Shown here: positions 27,392-38,942 of the stretch, piece after piece
How the letters are laid out: the number at the start of each line of letters is the position of its first letter
Position numbering within the stretch: the first letter of the stretch is position 1
NCBI RefSeq assembly: GCF_000980885.2
Contig: NZ_LBDA02000012.1
Location: forward strand, 1-64,000
Direction of reading: 5' to 3'
DNA: 64,000 nucleotides
Source: Streptomyces malaysiense
Lineage (GTDB): Bacteria; Actinomycetota; Actinomycetes; Streptomycetales; Streptomycetaceae
The notes under the pieces: model-generated
The model's input: the letters and a program-made list of their open reading frames with translations, nothing else
Databases searched by the model: none
What the model was told of the DNA's origin: nothing
Position numbers and translations under genes: made by a program

Positions 27392-27580
27392 GCCCCGTTT
27401 ATCGCGGACCCCTGACACCTCCGCCTGGTCACGTTCCGCGATGTTGACAATCCGCTCAGTCAGTGCGCCCCCGGGGGCTGGTTCGGGCCGGAAGGCGTCG
27501 AAGCGCGGTGCCGTCGGGCCGTCGCCGGGCCGGCGTTCACCCGGAAGGACGTCACCCGGACGGGGGGCGGAGACGGGAAA

Positions 27581-27604
27581 GGCAAGGAGTGCGTACTCCT
27601 TGCC
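27581..27604. promoter_or_regulatory. Second palindrome upstream of the Rox-like gene
   Basis: GGCAAGGAGT and ACTCCTTGCC form a perfect 10-bp inverted repeat around GCGT, 22 bp before the rifamycin-associated element. It could be an operator or an upstream transcript hairpin. Confidence 0.45.
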
Positions 27605-27619
27605 ACTCTCAACTTATAG

Positions 27620-29152
<1,533 letters not shown>

Positions 29153-29168
29153 CGGCGCCCGCGCCGTC

Positions 29169-29212
29169 CACGGGCGCTCGGGCGCGGCGGTGTCCGCGCC
29201 CGAGCACCCGTG
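29169..29212 (+). terminator. Hairpin terminator of the Rox-like gene
   Basis: An 18-bp stem with one mismatch (inner arm GCTCGGGCGCGG) and a 6-nt loop lies 17 bp after the stop codon. Confidence 0.75.
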
Positions 29213-29261
29213 CCGGGCGCGCCGCGGGCCGCACGGACTCGCACGCCCGGGAGCCTCGGTG

Positions 29262-30191
29262 TCAGACGGCGCCGTCCTCGGCGGCCCGGAAGTAGTGGCC
29301 CTCCTCCAGGTCGGCGAGGAGGCTCGGACCGGTCGGGTCCCAGCCGAGCAGGGCGCGGGTGGCGGCGTTCGAGGCGGGGGCGTCGAGGGCGACGAAGCCG
29401 CTCATCCAGCCGAAGTGCCCGGCCAGGTCCTCGGCACCCACCGGCGCCGTCGGCAGCTTCAGCCGACGGCCGATCACCTCGGCGATCTCGCGCAGCGGCA
29501 CGCCCTCCTCGGCAACCCCGTGCAGCACCGTGCCGGCGGGGGCCTTCTCGATCGCGAGCCGGAACAGCCGCGCGGCGTCCAGCCGGTGGACGGCCGACCA
29601 GCGGTTGGCGCCCGTGCCGGGATAGCCGGAGACGCCCTTTTCCCGCGCGACGCCGATCAGGAAGGTCATGAAGCCGTTGTCCCCGTCGCCGTGGCAGGTG
29701 GGGGAGAGGCGCACCACGGACGAGCGCACGCCGCGCCGCGCGCACGCGAGGACGGCCTGCGCGGTGACGGCGCGGATCAGGACCGGTGAGTCGCCCTCGG
29801 TCACCGGCATGTCCTGCTCCGTCGCCACCTGCCCCGGCTTGAGCCCGGCCAGTCCGGAGGCGAGCACGAAGGGGCGGTCGCTGTCCGCGAGCGCGTCGGT
29901 GAGCACGTCCACGGCCCTGCGGTCGGCCTCCGCGGCGCTCTGGAAGCCGCCGGAGAAGGCCACGTCGTGCTTGAAGGCGAGGTGGATCACCCCGTCCGAA
30001 CCGGCGGCCGCGGCGCGCAGGACGTCCAGGTCGTCCAGGCCGCCCCGGACGACCTCGGCGCCGGCCGCGGTCAGCGACTCGGCGGAGGAGTCGGAACGGG
30101 CGAGGCCGACGACCTGATGACCCGCCCCGATGAGTTCAGGGACGACGGCCGAACCGATCCAGCCGGACGCCCCGGTCACGAAAACGCGCAT
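29262..30191 (-). CDS. SDR-family NAD(P)-dependent oxidoreductase
   Basis: 309 residues of the atypical extended SDR type. The nucleotide-binding motif is TGASGWIGS (6-14). The usual YxxxK is not evident; ASGLAGL and VVRLSPT take its place, as in many NmrA/YbjT-like and SCO-type epimerase proteins. It is cytosolic. The gene is divergent from a TetR regulator with two operators between them, so it is probably the regulator's main target. The substrate is unknown. Confidence 0.85.
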   Translation of the reverse strand: MRVFVTGASGWIGSAVVPELIGAGHQVVGLARSDSSAESLTAAGAEVVRGGLDDLDVLRAAAAGSDGVIHLAFKHDVAFSGGFQSAAEADRRAVDVLTDALADSDRPFVLASGLAGLKPGQVATEQDMPVTEGDSPVLIRAVTAQAVLACARRGVRSSVVRLSPTCHGDGDNGFMTFLIGVAREKGVSGYPGTGANRWSAVHRLDAARLFRLAIEKAPAGTVLHGVAEEGVPLREIAEVIGRRLKLPTAPVGAEDLAGHFGWMSGFVALDAPASNAATRALLGWDPTGPSLLADLEEGHYFRAAEDGAV

Positions 30192-30210
30192 GAGAGATCC
30201 CCAGACAGTT

Positions 30211-30260
30211 GATGTCAGTTACTGACATCGACGCTAGCACTGATGTCAGTCGCTGTCATC
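30211..30260. promoter_or_regulatory. Two TetR-type operators between the SDR and TetR genes
   Basis: At 30211-30229 a perfect 19-bp palindrome has arms GATGTCAGT/ACTGACATC around T. At 30242-30260 a second copy GATGTCAG-TCG-CTGTCATC has one mismatch per arm. Their centres are 31 bp apart, in the gap between divergent genes. Confidence 0.8.
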
Positions 30261-30276
30261 GCGTAGGATTCGGGCC

Positions 30277-30864
30277 ATGGGCAGATGGGAGCCGAACACT
30301 CGTGAGCGCCTCGCGAAGGCGGCGTTGGACCTCTACGGCGAGCGTGGGTTCGAGCGGACCACCGTGGCGGAGATCGCCAAGAGCGCGGGACTCACCGAGC
30401 GCACCTTCTTCCGGCACTACGCCGACAAGCGCGAGGTGCTGTTCTCCGGCGCCATCGAATTCGAGCAGCTGTTCGCGCGAGCGGTCGCCGACGCCCCGCC
30501 GTCGGCCGCGCCGATCGACGCGCTGGCTTCGGGCCTCGACGCGATCTGCGCGGTGTTCGAGGAACGGCGCGACTTCGCGCGCAAGCGCCAGGCCGTCATC
30601 TCGGCGACCGCGGAACTCCGTGAACGCGAACTGATCAAACTGGCCTCCCTGGCGGCCGCCCTCACCGAGACCCTCCGCGGCCGGGGCGTCCCGTCCACGA
30701 CCGCCGCCCTCACCGCCGAGACCGGCGTCGCCGTCTTCAAGGTGGCCTTCGAGCGCTGGATCACCGGCGACGAGGCACGTCCGCTGGGGCGATTGGCGCG
30801 GGAATCGCTCGCCGAACTCAAGGCCGTGGCCGTGGGCGGGAACGCCCCGGCGAGTGAGGTGTGA
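30277..30864 (+). CDS. TetR-family regulator
   Basis: 195 residues. The N-terminal helix-turn-helix (about 8-55) reads TRERLAKAALDLYGERGFERTTVAEIAKSAGLTERTFFRHYADK, split here only for description: a helix, the turn at GLTERT and the recognition helix. The ligand domain is helical and typical of TetR_C. Two 19-bp operators lie just upstream, covering both its own promoter and that of the divergent SDR gene, so it should repress both. The inducer is unknown. Confidence 0.88.
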   Translation: MGRWEPNTRERLAKAALDLYGERGFERTTVAEIAKSAGLTERTFFRHYADKREVLFSGAIEFEQLFARAVADAPPSAAPIDALASGLDAICAVFEERRDFARKRQAVISATAELRERELIKLASLAAALTETLRGRGVPSTTAALTAETGVAVFKVAFERWITGDEARPLGRLARESLAELKAVAVGGNAPASEV

Positions 30865-31207
30865 CCGGCGGGGCGGACCCCTCCACCGGCCGGGGCGGCT
30901 CCGGTCGGTGCGGCCCCGCGTGCCACTGCCCCGGCCGCGACGGCGGCGCCTTTGAGCGCCACGCGCCTCCCCGCCCGGTCCGGCCCCTGGACCGAGGGGG
31001 AGCCGGCCCGGTCCGACCCCTGGGTGGAGCGTCGGTCGGCCCGGTACGCGCCCGCTTCCCGCGATCAGGGCCGGCACGGGCCCGCGGTACGCTCCCGCCG
31101 GCGCCCTCGGCCGGGGTGGGCCCCGGCCTTTTTGCCCGGGGTGTCCGTAGGGGACGCCGGATGCCGGGCACTCCCGGCCACCCGCGTTCCCGGCCCCCGT
31201 CCCCGTG
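30865..31207. other. Gene-free gap
   Basis: 343 bp between the TetR gene and the end of the convergent serine protease gene. Long frames here are Gly/Pro/Arg-rich and look like non-coding high-GC shadow. Short imperfect repeats of CCGGTCCG-CCCCTGG are the only structure I see. Confidence 0.5.
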
Positions 31208-32221
31208 TCACCCCTGCCCGCCGCCCGCCTCCGCGGGGGGCGCCCCGGTGACCGCCGCGCCGTACAGCGCGCGGGTCGCGGAGCCGAAGTACGCGCTGTA
31301 CGAGACCTGCGGGGTGTTGCCGCCCGTGTGGTACCCGCCGATCACGCCGACGACCGCCCACCCGTCGACCCACGGAACGAGCATGGGGCCGCCGCTCGTG
31401 CCGCCGACGAAGGCGTCGCAGGCGATGCGCGAGAAGGTCCCCGGGTCGGCCGGATCGTCGCTGGCCCATCTCGTGGTCCGGCTCCAGCACTCCAGCGGCT
31501 TCTCCGCGCCCGCCGGGTAGCCGATCATCCGTACCGGCGCGTGGCGGTACCCGGTCCCCGTGAGCAGCCGAACCCCGCCGACCGCGTCCTGCAGCGACGT
31601 CCCGTCCTGGTCGGGTTCCGTCACCGCGAAGCCGAAGTCGTAGGCGGCGCCCGCGTGTTCGCCCCGGTCGTAGTACTGCTGCGGCACGTAGACCCCGTCG
31701 GGCGTGACCGGGAAGACCCCGTAGGGCTTGACCCCGTCGTGGTACTGGGGGACGAAGGCCAGCCGGCGCTGCGGGGCGGTGCCGGAGTAGCCCTTCAGGC
31801 AGTGGCCCGCGCTGAGGACCAGGTCGTGCCCGGGGCTGCGGACGACGGAGCCGCTGCAGGTGCGCCCGGTGCCCCGGGCGTCGGTCCAGAAGAAGGTGCC
31901 GGCCTGCGGGATGCCGTCGAAGCTGCGGCTGGGCGGGATGTACTCGCCCGGCCGGGGGCCGTCCACCGCGGGAGAGGCCGCGGGGCCCGGCTCGGAACCC
32001 TTCGCCCCCTCGGCGGGCAGGGCGGCCGTCATGCGGGCCGCCGTCCAGTAGGCGTCGAGCCGGGCGGCGACCGGATTCGGCCCCGCCGCCGTGTCCTTCG
32101 CGGAGGCCGCCGGGGTCGCCGGGACCGGCGAGGCCGAAGCCGCCCCGGCCGGACCGCCCGACAGCAGCAGCGCGGTGGCGCAGACGGCGAGGTGGCGCAA
32201 GCCCGGAATCCCACGCACCAT
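31208..32221 (-). CDS. Secreted trypsin-like serine protease
   Basis: 337 residues from the ATG at 32221, which has GGGAGGAA three bases upstream. A Sec signal peptide (about 1-33, core LAVCATALLLSGGPA) is followed by a low-complexity pro-region. The catalytic His is in SAGHC, the Asp in AYDFGFAV and the Ser in GGTSGGP, with paired cysteines around each. The fold is S1-family and resembles the Glu-endopeptidase/V8-like secreted proteases of Streptomyces. It has no recognisable carbohydrate- or wall-binding domain, so it is probably released. Confidence 0.88.
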   Translation of the reverse strand: MVRGIPGLRHLAVCATALLLSGGPAGAASASPVPATPAASAKDTAAGPNPVAARLDAYWTAARMTAALPAEGAKGSEPGPAASPAVDGPRPGEYIPPSRSFDGIPQAGTFFWTDARGTGRTCSGSVVRSPGHDLVLSAGHCLKGYSGTAPQRRLAFVPQYHDGVKPYGVFPVTPDGVYVPQQYYDRGEHAGAAYDFGFAVTEPDQDGTSLQDAVGGVRLLTGTGYRHAPVRMIGYPAGAEKPLECWSRTTRWASDDPADPGTFSRIACDAFVGGTSGGPMLVPWVDGWAVVGVIGGYHTGGNTPQVSYSAYFGSATRALYGAAVTGAPPAEAGGGQG

Positions 32222-32594
32222 CAGTTCCTCCCGGGGCACGGGTACATGACGGCTCACCCTAGGCCCGGGGCCGAAGCGGCGGAAGAACGCGTGGCGGTGG
32301 CGGCGGCCCCGCCGGGTCGCGTCGCGGCGGCGCCTCGTCGGCCGCTTCCCGCTCCGCCCCCGCCCGGCCGACGACATGGGGCGGCGTCAGAGGTGACAGG
32401 TGGGGCGTCGTCGGAGACGGCACCGCGCGAGATGCAAATGCTATGAAGCGCCTGAATGGGTACATTCTGTACAGGTGTATCTGTGTGGCACGTGAGTGTC
32501 ACAGCCCGCCTCGGGGGCACTGACCAGCATGTTTGCGGGCTCGGCGAGCAAGGGCCTTGGGCCCTGCTGACCATTGGTCGAAGGGATGCCGGTT
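32222..32594. promoter_or_regulatory. Divergent promoter region with a GTACA palindrome
   Basis: This 373-bp gap separates the divergent protease and acetate transporter genes. A small palindrome GTACA-TTC-TGTAC lies at 32460-32472, about 122 bp before the transporter start, in a less GC-rich stretch (32430-32510) where the transporter promoter probably lies. No firm -35/-10 pair can be assigned. Confidence 0.4.
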
Positions 32595-33299
32595 ATGAAC
32601 GAGGACACGAGGAGCCCGCACCCGGAGCAGCCGCCGCCCGGGGCGGTCCCCCCTGGGGACACCGCGCACGAGGCGACCCCGCGCGCGGCGGCCTGGGCCG
32701 ATCCGGCCCCCCTGGGTCTGGCCGGCTTCGCCCTGACGACTCTGCTGCTGTCGATCATCAACACCAACCTGCTGAAGGAGACCGCCGGCATCCTGCCGGT
32801 CCTGGGTCTCGCCCTGTTCTACGGCGGACTCGCCCAGTTCGCCGCGGGCCTCATGGAGTTCCGCCGGGGCAACACCTTCGGGGCGACGGCGTTCGTCTCC
32901 TTCGCGGCCTTCTGGCTGTCCTACTGGTGGATCGCGCCCCGCGTGGCGCTCGCCGGTGACGCGCACAACGCGCTGGGCCTGTTCCTGCTCGGGTGGGCGA
33001 TCTTCACCGCCTACATGACCGTCGGCGCCCTGCGGGTCAGCCTCCCGGTGCTCGCGGTGTTCGTGCTGCTGACCCTGACCTTCCTCTTCCTGGCCATCGG
33101 GTCGTTCCAGGGCGGCGCCGGGCACGTCATGACCGAGGTGGGCGGCTGGTTCGGCATCCTGACGGGGCTCGCCGCCTGGTACGCGTCGGCGGCCGGTGTC
33201 ATCAACGCGGCGCACGGGCGCACCGTGGTGCCGCTCGGCTCGCTCCCGGGCCGGGCCGGGCCGGGAGCACGGGTGCGCCACGAGGAGCGGTCCGTCTGA
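32595..33299 (+). CDS. Acetate/succinate transporter (GPR1/FUN34/YaaH family)
   Basis: 234 residues from the ATG at 32595. A Pro-rich cytosolic N-terminus of about 40 residues leads to ADPAPLGLAGFALTT, a form of the NPAPLGL signature that starts the first helix in this family. Six transmembrane segments follow and a short basic tail ends the protein. Members carry acetate, and some succinate, with protons. In Streptomyces this would serve acetate uptake or overflow. The gene has its own promoter region and a tandem repeat 40 bp after its stop. Confidence 0.9.
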   Translation: MNEDTRSPHPEQPPPGAVPPGDTAHEATPRAAAWADPAPLGLAGFALTTLLLSIINTNLLKETAGILPVLGLALFYGGLAQFAAGLMEFRRGNTFGATAFVSFAAFWLSYWWIAPRVALAGDAHNALGLFLLGWAIFTAYMTVGALRVSLPVLAVFVLLTLTFLFLAIGSFQGGAGHVMTEVGGWFGILTGLAAWYASAAGVINAAHGRTVVPLGSLPGRAGPGARVRHEERSV

Positions 33300-33339
33300 C
33301 AAGGGCGGCGTGATCCGCGTACCCGCCGGACGCGTCCTT

Positions 33340-33402
33340 CACCCGCCGCACCCGCCGCACCCGCCGCACCCGCCGCACCCGCCGCACCCGCCGCACCCGC
33401 CT
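33340..33402. repeat. 9-bp tandem repeat, six full copies and one altered
   Basis: CACCCGCCG is repeated head to tail six times from 33340 to 33393, then once as CACCCGCCT. It lies just after the acetate transporter gene and abuts the end of a decayed GNAT gene. Copy number is likely to vary among strains. Confidence 0.9.
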
Positions 33403-33841
33403 CATCCCCGCCGCGCCGTCTCCGCCGCCGCCCCGCCCGCGCGCGGCCGCGCGCACCCGCGGCGCACCCCGTCGTACTCCGGCTCCCGCGGTCGCAGCCC
33501 CGCCACGGCGAAGCCGGCCGCCCCGGCGGCACGGCACGACGCCGGGTCGTCGGCCCGGTGGCCGGGTTCGAGGCGGAAGGGTCCGGCGTCGTCGAAGGCC
33601 CGGCGGGCCAGGGAGCGGCAGGCCCCGGAGGCCACGCCACCGCCCTCCCCGGGACGCCGGGTCCGGTGGGACACCCGGCCCGTCGAGTGGCGCCGGTCGA
33701 CCGCGCTCACGGCCACATGGACGGTGTCCCCTCGTCCACGACGGCGAACGCGAAGGCCGTCTCGGACCAGCGCCGTGGCCACGGTCCCGTCGATGCCTCC
33801 AGCCGATCACCCGTCGCCGCGGTCTCCCGCACCGACCGCAT
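33402..33841 (-). pseudogene. Decayed GNAT acetyltransferase
   Basis: A C-terminal frame (33402 to about 33728) reads like a RimJ/GNAT enzyme: VAVSAVDRRH, GGGVASGACRSLARRAFDD, then GHRADDPASCR, AAGFAVAGLR and YDGVR. The expected upstream part, WSETAFAFAVVDEG, is in another frame that starts at an ATG at 33841 and stops at 33707. One base inserted in the CCCC run at 33728-33731 (plus strand) would join the two. Several conserved positions are also changed and the first ~40 residues are missing. The gene is therefore degenerate rather than mis-sequenced only. Confidence 0.65.
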
Positions 33842-34041
33842 GCCGGTCCCTCTCACCCGATCGGTGGACGGTTCGACTCGCGCGGTCCGGGGAGAGTGGG
33901 GTGGGGCACATGATCCGTTGCGTGTCCCCGCGCGGGCGCCGGACCGGTGGCGCCCGGCATGCGGAGCAAAGCTGCGCAGCCGTGAACGCGGAGGTGAACG
34001 CCGTACCTCGGCGGAGGACCAGAATTGCATCGCTCGTTTTC

Positions 34042-34071
34042 TTGAATCCTTCGTCTTTGTGAGAGTAGGTT
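34042..34071 (+). promoter_or_regulatory. Promoter of the furA-katG pair, leaderless
   Basis: TTGAAT (34042-34047) and TAGGTT (34066-34071) are 18 bp apart. Start of transcription about seven bases downstream would coincide with the furA ATG at 34079, as reported for furA of S. coelicolor. AT-rich sequence just upstream is the expected FurA-binding region. Confidence 0.65.
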
Positions 34072-34078
34072 CGGCCAC

Positions 34079-34516
34079 ATGACCGCCTCCCCGACTCCGA
34101 CCACCGCCGAGGAGCTCCGCGGTGCCGGCCTGCGCGTGACGGCGGCTCGCGTCGCGCTGCTGGAGACGGTCCGGGATGGCGACCACCTCGGTGCCGAGGC
34201 GATCGCCTCCGGGGTCCGTGACCGCGTAGGCCATATATCCCTGCAAGCCGTCTACGAGGCTCTGCACGCGCTCACCGCGGCGGGGCTCGTGCGCCGCATC
34301 GAGCCGGCCGGTCATCCGGCCAGGTTCGAGGGGCGCGTCGGCGACAACCACCACCACATCGTGTGCCGGTCGTGCGGGGCCGTCGTCGACGTCGACTGCG
34401 TCGTCGGCGAAGCGCCCTGCCTGGCCGCCGCCGACGACCGGGGCTTCGCCATCGAGGAGGCCGAGGTCGTCTACTGGGGCGTGTGCCCCGGCTGTTCCAC
34501 CGGCCGCAGTTCCTGA
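34079..34516 (+). CDS. furA: Fur-family redox repressor FurA/CatR
   Basis: 145 residues. A winged helix (about 8-75) is followed by a dimerisation domain with DNHHHIVCRSCG and a second pair CPGC, so the structural zinc site of four cysteines is complete. The His cluster supplies the regulatory metal site. Its place 33 bp before a catalase-peroxidase gene is the FurA-CatC / FurS-CpeB arrangement of Streptomyces, where oxidation of the repressor releases both genes. There is no Shine-Dalgarno sequence, in keeping with a leaderless mRNA. Confidence 0.92.
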   Translation: MTASPTPTTAEELRGAGLRVTAARVALLETVRDGDHLGAEAIASGVRDRVGHISLQAVYEALHALTAAGLVRRIEPAGHPARFEGRVGDNHHHIVCRSCGAVVDVDCVVGEAPCLAAADDRGFAIEEAEVVYWGVCPGCSTGRSS

Positions 34517-34534
34517 GCACCTGGTTCCGCTTAG

Positions 34535-36775
<2,241 letters not shown>

Positions 36776-36787
36776 TCCGGCCGGCAC

Positions 36788-36828
36788 GGTGTCCGGGCCG
36801 CCCCGTGCGGGCGGCCCGGACACCGTCG
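36788..36828 (+). terminator. Hairpin terminator of katG
   Basis: A perfect 18-bp stem (left arm 36788-36805, right arm 36811-36828) with a 5-nt loop cgtgc starts 13 bp after the katG stop. Confidence 0.85.
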
Positions 36829-36902
36829 TCCTGTCGGCTCGTCCCATCGGTGCGGGTCGGCGGGGGGGCGAGCGGGTACGACACCCGCGTGTGCGTCAGC
36901 CG

Positions 36903-37850
36903 TCAGCCGCGCAGCGCCTCGAAGGCGTCCCGGGCCGCCGCGCCCATCGCCAGCTCGATGTCCGGCGCCAGAGCGGCCCGCCGACCGGCGCGGGTGAGCG
37001 CGGCCATGGCGACCCGGTCGCCGGACTCCGCCTCCACCACGCCGATCTCGTGCCGCAGATGGAGGAACGTGCCGGTCTTCCCGCTCCAGCGCAGGGAGTC
37101 CGCGCGCAGGTCGCACGCCAGCCGCTGGGTGAAGACCTGCGAGCCCATCAGCCGCCGCAGCTCGGCCGTCGCCCCGGGCACGGCGATCTCGTCGCACCAC
37201 ACCCGCCGCAGCAGGCCGACGAGCGCCGCCGCCGAGCCGCTGTTGGCGCGCGCCGGGTCCAGGGTCTCGATGGTCGCCAGGCCCGCCCGTTCGTCCCGTA
37301 CGGCCAGCTCCAGGGCGAGCGAGAAGTCGTTGCCCGCGGCGCCGACCGCGCATTCGTACATATGGTTCATCCGGTGCCGCATCCGGATGCCGTCGCACCC
37401 CCACGCCCGCAGCCGCGCGTCCACCTCGGCCACCTGCACCAGGTCGAACAGCGCGTCCGCGGCGGCGTTGTCACTCACCGACAGCATCAGCAGGAGCAGA
37501 TCACCGACGGCCACGGTGGCCGGGTGCCGGAACGCCGAGAGACCGGTGGACCCGACGCTGCTGCGGGCCGGATCGACCGTCACCGGCCGCGCCGCGTCCA
37601 GTTCGCCGGCCGCGATCCGGTCGAGCACGACCAGTGCCAGCGGAACCTTCGCGACGGACGCGAGGGGCATCGACTCGTCGACGCCGAAGCCGAGTCGCGT
37701 ACCCGTGTCCAGGTTCAGGGCGAGGAACGAGCCGCGCACGCCGAGCGCCGCCCAGTCCGCAGCGACCGCCTCGGCGACATCCATCAGGGCGCCGTCGTCG
37801 CCGACGCAGACCGGCCGGCCGTGCGCGGCGCCCGTCTCCGCCGGGCTCAT
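36903..37850 (-). CDS. blaB: BlaB-like regulatory protein with a serine beta-lactamase fold
   Basis: 315 residues. The active-site motifs of a class A beta-lactamase fold are all present: SVAK (Ser65-Lys68), SDN (126-128) and KTG in WSGKTGTF. No signal peptide is visible and the N-terminus is polar. Its start overlaps the stop of the LysR gene (ATGA). This order (blaL divergent from blaA-blaB) is that of Streptomyces cacaoi, where BlaB is needed for beta-lactamase expression and is not itself a secreted lactamase. A cytosolic serine hydrolase is the alternative. Confidence 0.8.
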   Translation of the reverse strand: MSPAETGAAHGRPVCVGDDGALMDVAEAVAADWAALGVRGSFLALNLDTGTRLGFGVDESMPLASVAKVPLALVVLDRIAAGELDAARPVTVDPARSSVGSTGLSAFRHPATVAVGDLLLLMLSVSDNAAADALFDLVQVAEVDARLRAWGCDGIRMRHRMNHMYECAVGAAGNDFSLALELAVRDERAGLATIETLDPARANSGSAAALVGLLRRVWCDEIAVPGATAELRRLMGSQVFTQRLACDLRADSLRWSGKTGTFLHLRHEIGVVEAESGDRVAMAALTRAGRRAALAPDIELAMGAAARDAFEALRG

Positions 37851-38815
37851 CCACGGGCCGCCAGACGTGCGGGCACGTCGCCGGCGGCCCGGAGGTCCCC
37901 GGTGTCACCGTGCCGTGCCGCCCCGACCGCGCCGACGGCCTGGGCCAGTGGCCGAGTCAGCCATCGCGGCACCTCCGGTGTGCCTCGCGGGCCGGGGGGC
38001 GCGCTCACGTCGTACCCGCGGTGCAGGGCGGTGTCGCCCAGGGGCGCCCACCGGGCGTCGTAGCGGTGCGCGTACTGCTCCGTGCACAGCAGCAGGGCGC
38101 GCCCGGCCAGGGTCTCGGTGAGCGCGTCGGCCGCCGGGCCGGCCGGTGCGATCCGTCCCTCCGGCAGCCCGGCGCGTGCGACGGCCCGTGCGAACCGCTC
38201 CTCGAAGCAGGGGACCCGGTCCTCGGCCAGGACGAGGACCGGGAGCGGCGGGGACGCGGGCGGTGCGCCGGTACGGCGACGACGGGGCCGCAGCTCTTCG
38301 AGGTGGAGGGCGCGCGGCGCCTGCGGGGTGCCGGCCGGCGCGGAGGCCAGCCCCAACGGGACCCGGAGGGCCGCGCGTTCCGGTACGACGCGGACGAGCG
38401 CGTAGGCGAGCGAGCCGTCGCTCAGGCCCGACTCGCGCTCCATGGGCGGCAGTTCGCGCATGCCGAGGGTGATCCCGTGCTCGGTGCCGGCCCGCAGGGC
38501 GCGGGCCAGGGCGGCGGGCGCGCAGTCCCCGGGCACGCCGACGGCGCGGACCCTGCGGGCCGACTGGGCGGCCTGCCGCAGCCGCTGGGCGCGGTCCAGG
38601 ACGTCGCGGGCGTATGGCAGGAGCAGCACGCCCAGCTCGGTGGTCGTGACCTGGCGCCGGGAACGGTCGAACAGCGGACCGCCGAAGTGGCCCTCCAGCG
38701 TCTTGATCCGCCGGCTGAGCAGCGGCTGCGCGATACCGAGCCGGTCGGCCGCCCTGGAGAAGCTCGCCTCGTCGGCGGTCGCCACGTACGCCTCCAGGTG
38801 CGCCAGTAGATCCAT
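37847..38815 (-). CDS. blaA: LysR-family activator of the beta-lactamase gene (BlaA-like)
   Basis: 322 residues. The helix-turn-helix (about 3-62) reads LEAYVATADEASFSRAADRLGIAQ, here described as the start helix and turn of LTTR proteins, followed by PLLSRRIKTLE. The effector domain is unusually Arg/Pro-rich and hardly conserved. It is divergent from the class A beta-lactamase gene and overlaps the blaB-like gene. As in S. cacaoi it should activate blaL when beta-lactams damage the wall. Confidence 0.85.
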   Translation of the reverse strand: MDLLAHLEAYVATADEASFSRAADRLGIAQPLLSRRIKTLEGHFGGPLFDRSRRQVTTTELGVLLLPYARDVLDRAQRLRQAAQSARRVRAVGVPGDCAPAALARALRAGTEHGITLGMRELPPMERESGLSDGSLAYALVRVVPERAALRVPLGLASAPAGTPQAPRALHLEELRPRRRRTGAPPASPPLPVLVLAEDRVPCFEERFARAVARAGLPEGRIAPAGPAADALTETLAGRALLLCTEQYAHRYDARWAPLGDTALHRGYDVSAPPGPRGTPEVPRWLTRPLAQAVGAVGAARHGDTGDLRAAGDVPARLAARG

Positions 38816-38835
38816 CCAGTAGTCATATCAAAAAG

Positions 38836-38848
38836 GCATGGGACATGC
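38836..38848. promoter_or_regulatory. Candidate BlaA (LysR) binding site
   Basis: GCATG-GGA-CATGC is a 13-bp palindrome 20 bp from the LysR start codon and 95 bp from that of the beta-lactamase. The place and the interrupted symmetry suit an LTTR recognition site. Confidence 0.5.
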
Positions 38849-38942
38849 ACAGTTCACTCTTGGACATGAGCGTCCCCGTGCTGTTTCGCTGTCCCCCATG
38901 GATCAGCCCGCCCGACAGGGCGTGACCTGGGAGGACTTCACC

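Noticed and set aside
33340..33402. CRISPR-like repeat array
   Set aside because: The 9-bp units are directly adjacent without spacers, and no cas gene is near.
33196..34062. Plus-strand frame with a His-Pro-Pro repeat
   Set aside because: The repeat is only the translation of the 9-bp tandem DNA repeat; the rest is low complexity and antisense to the GNAT remains.
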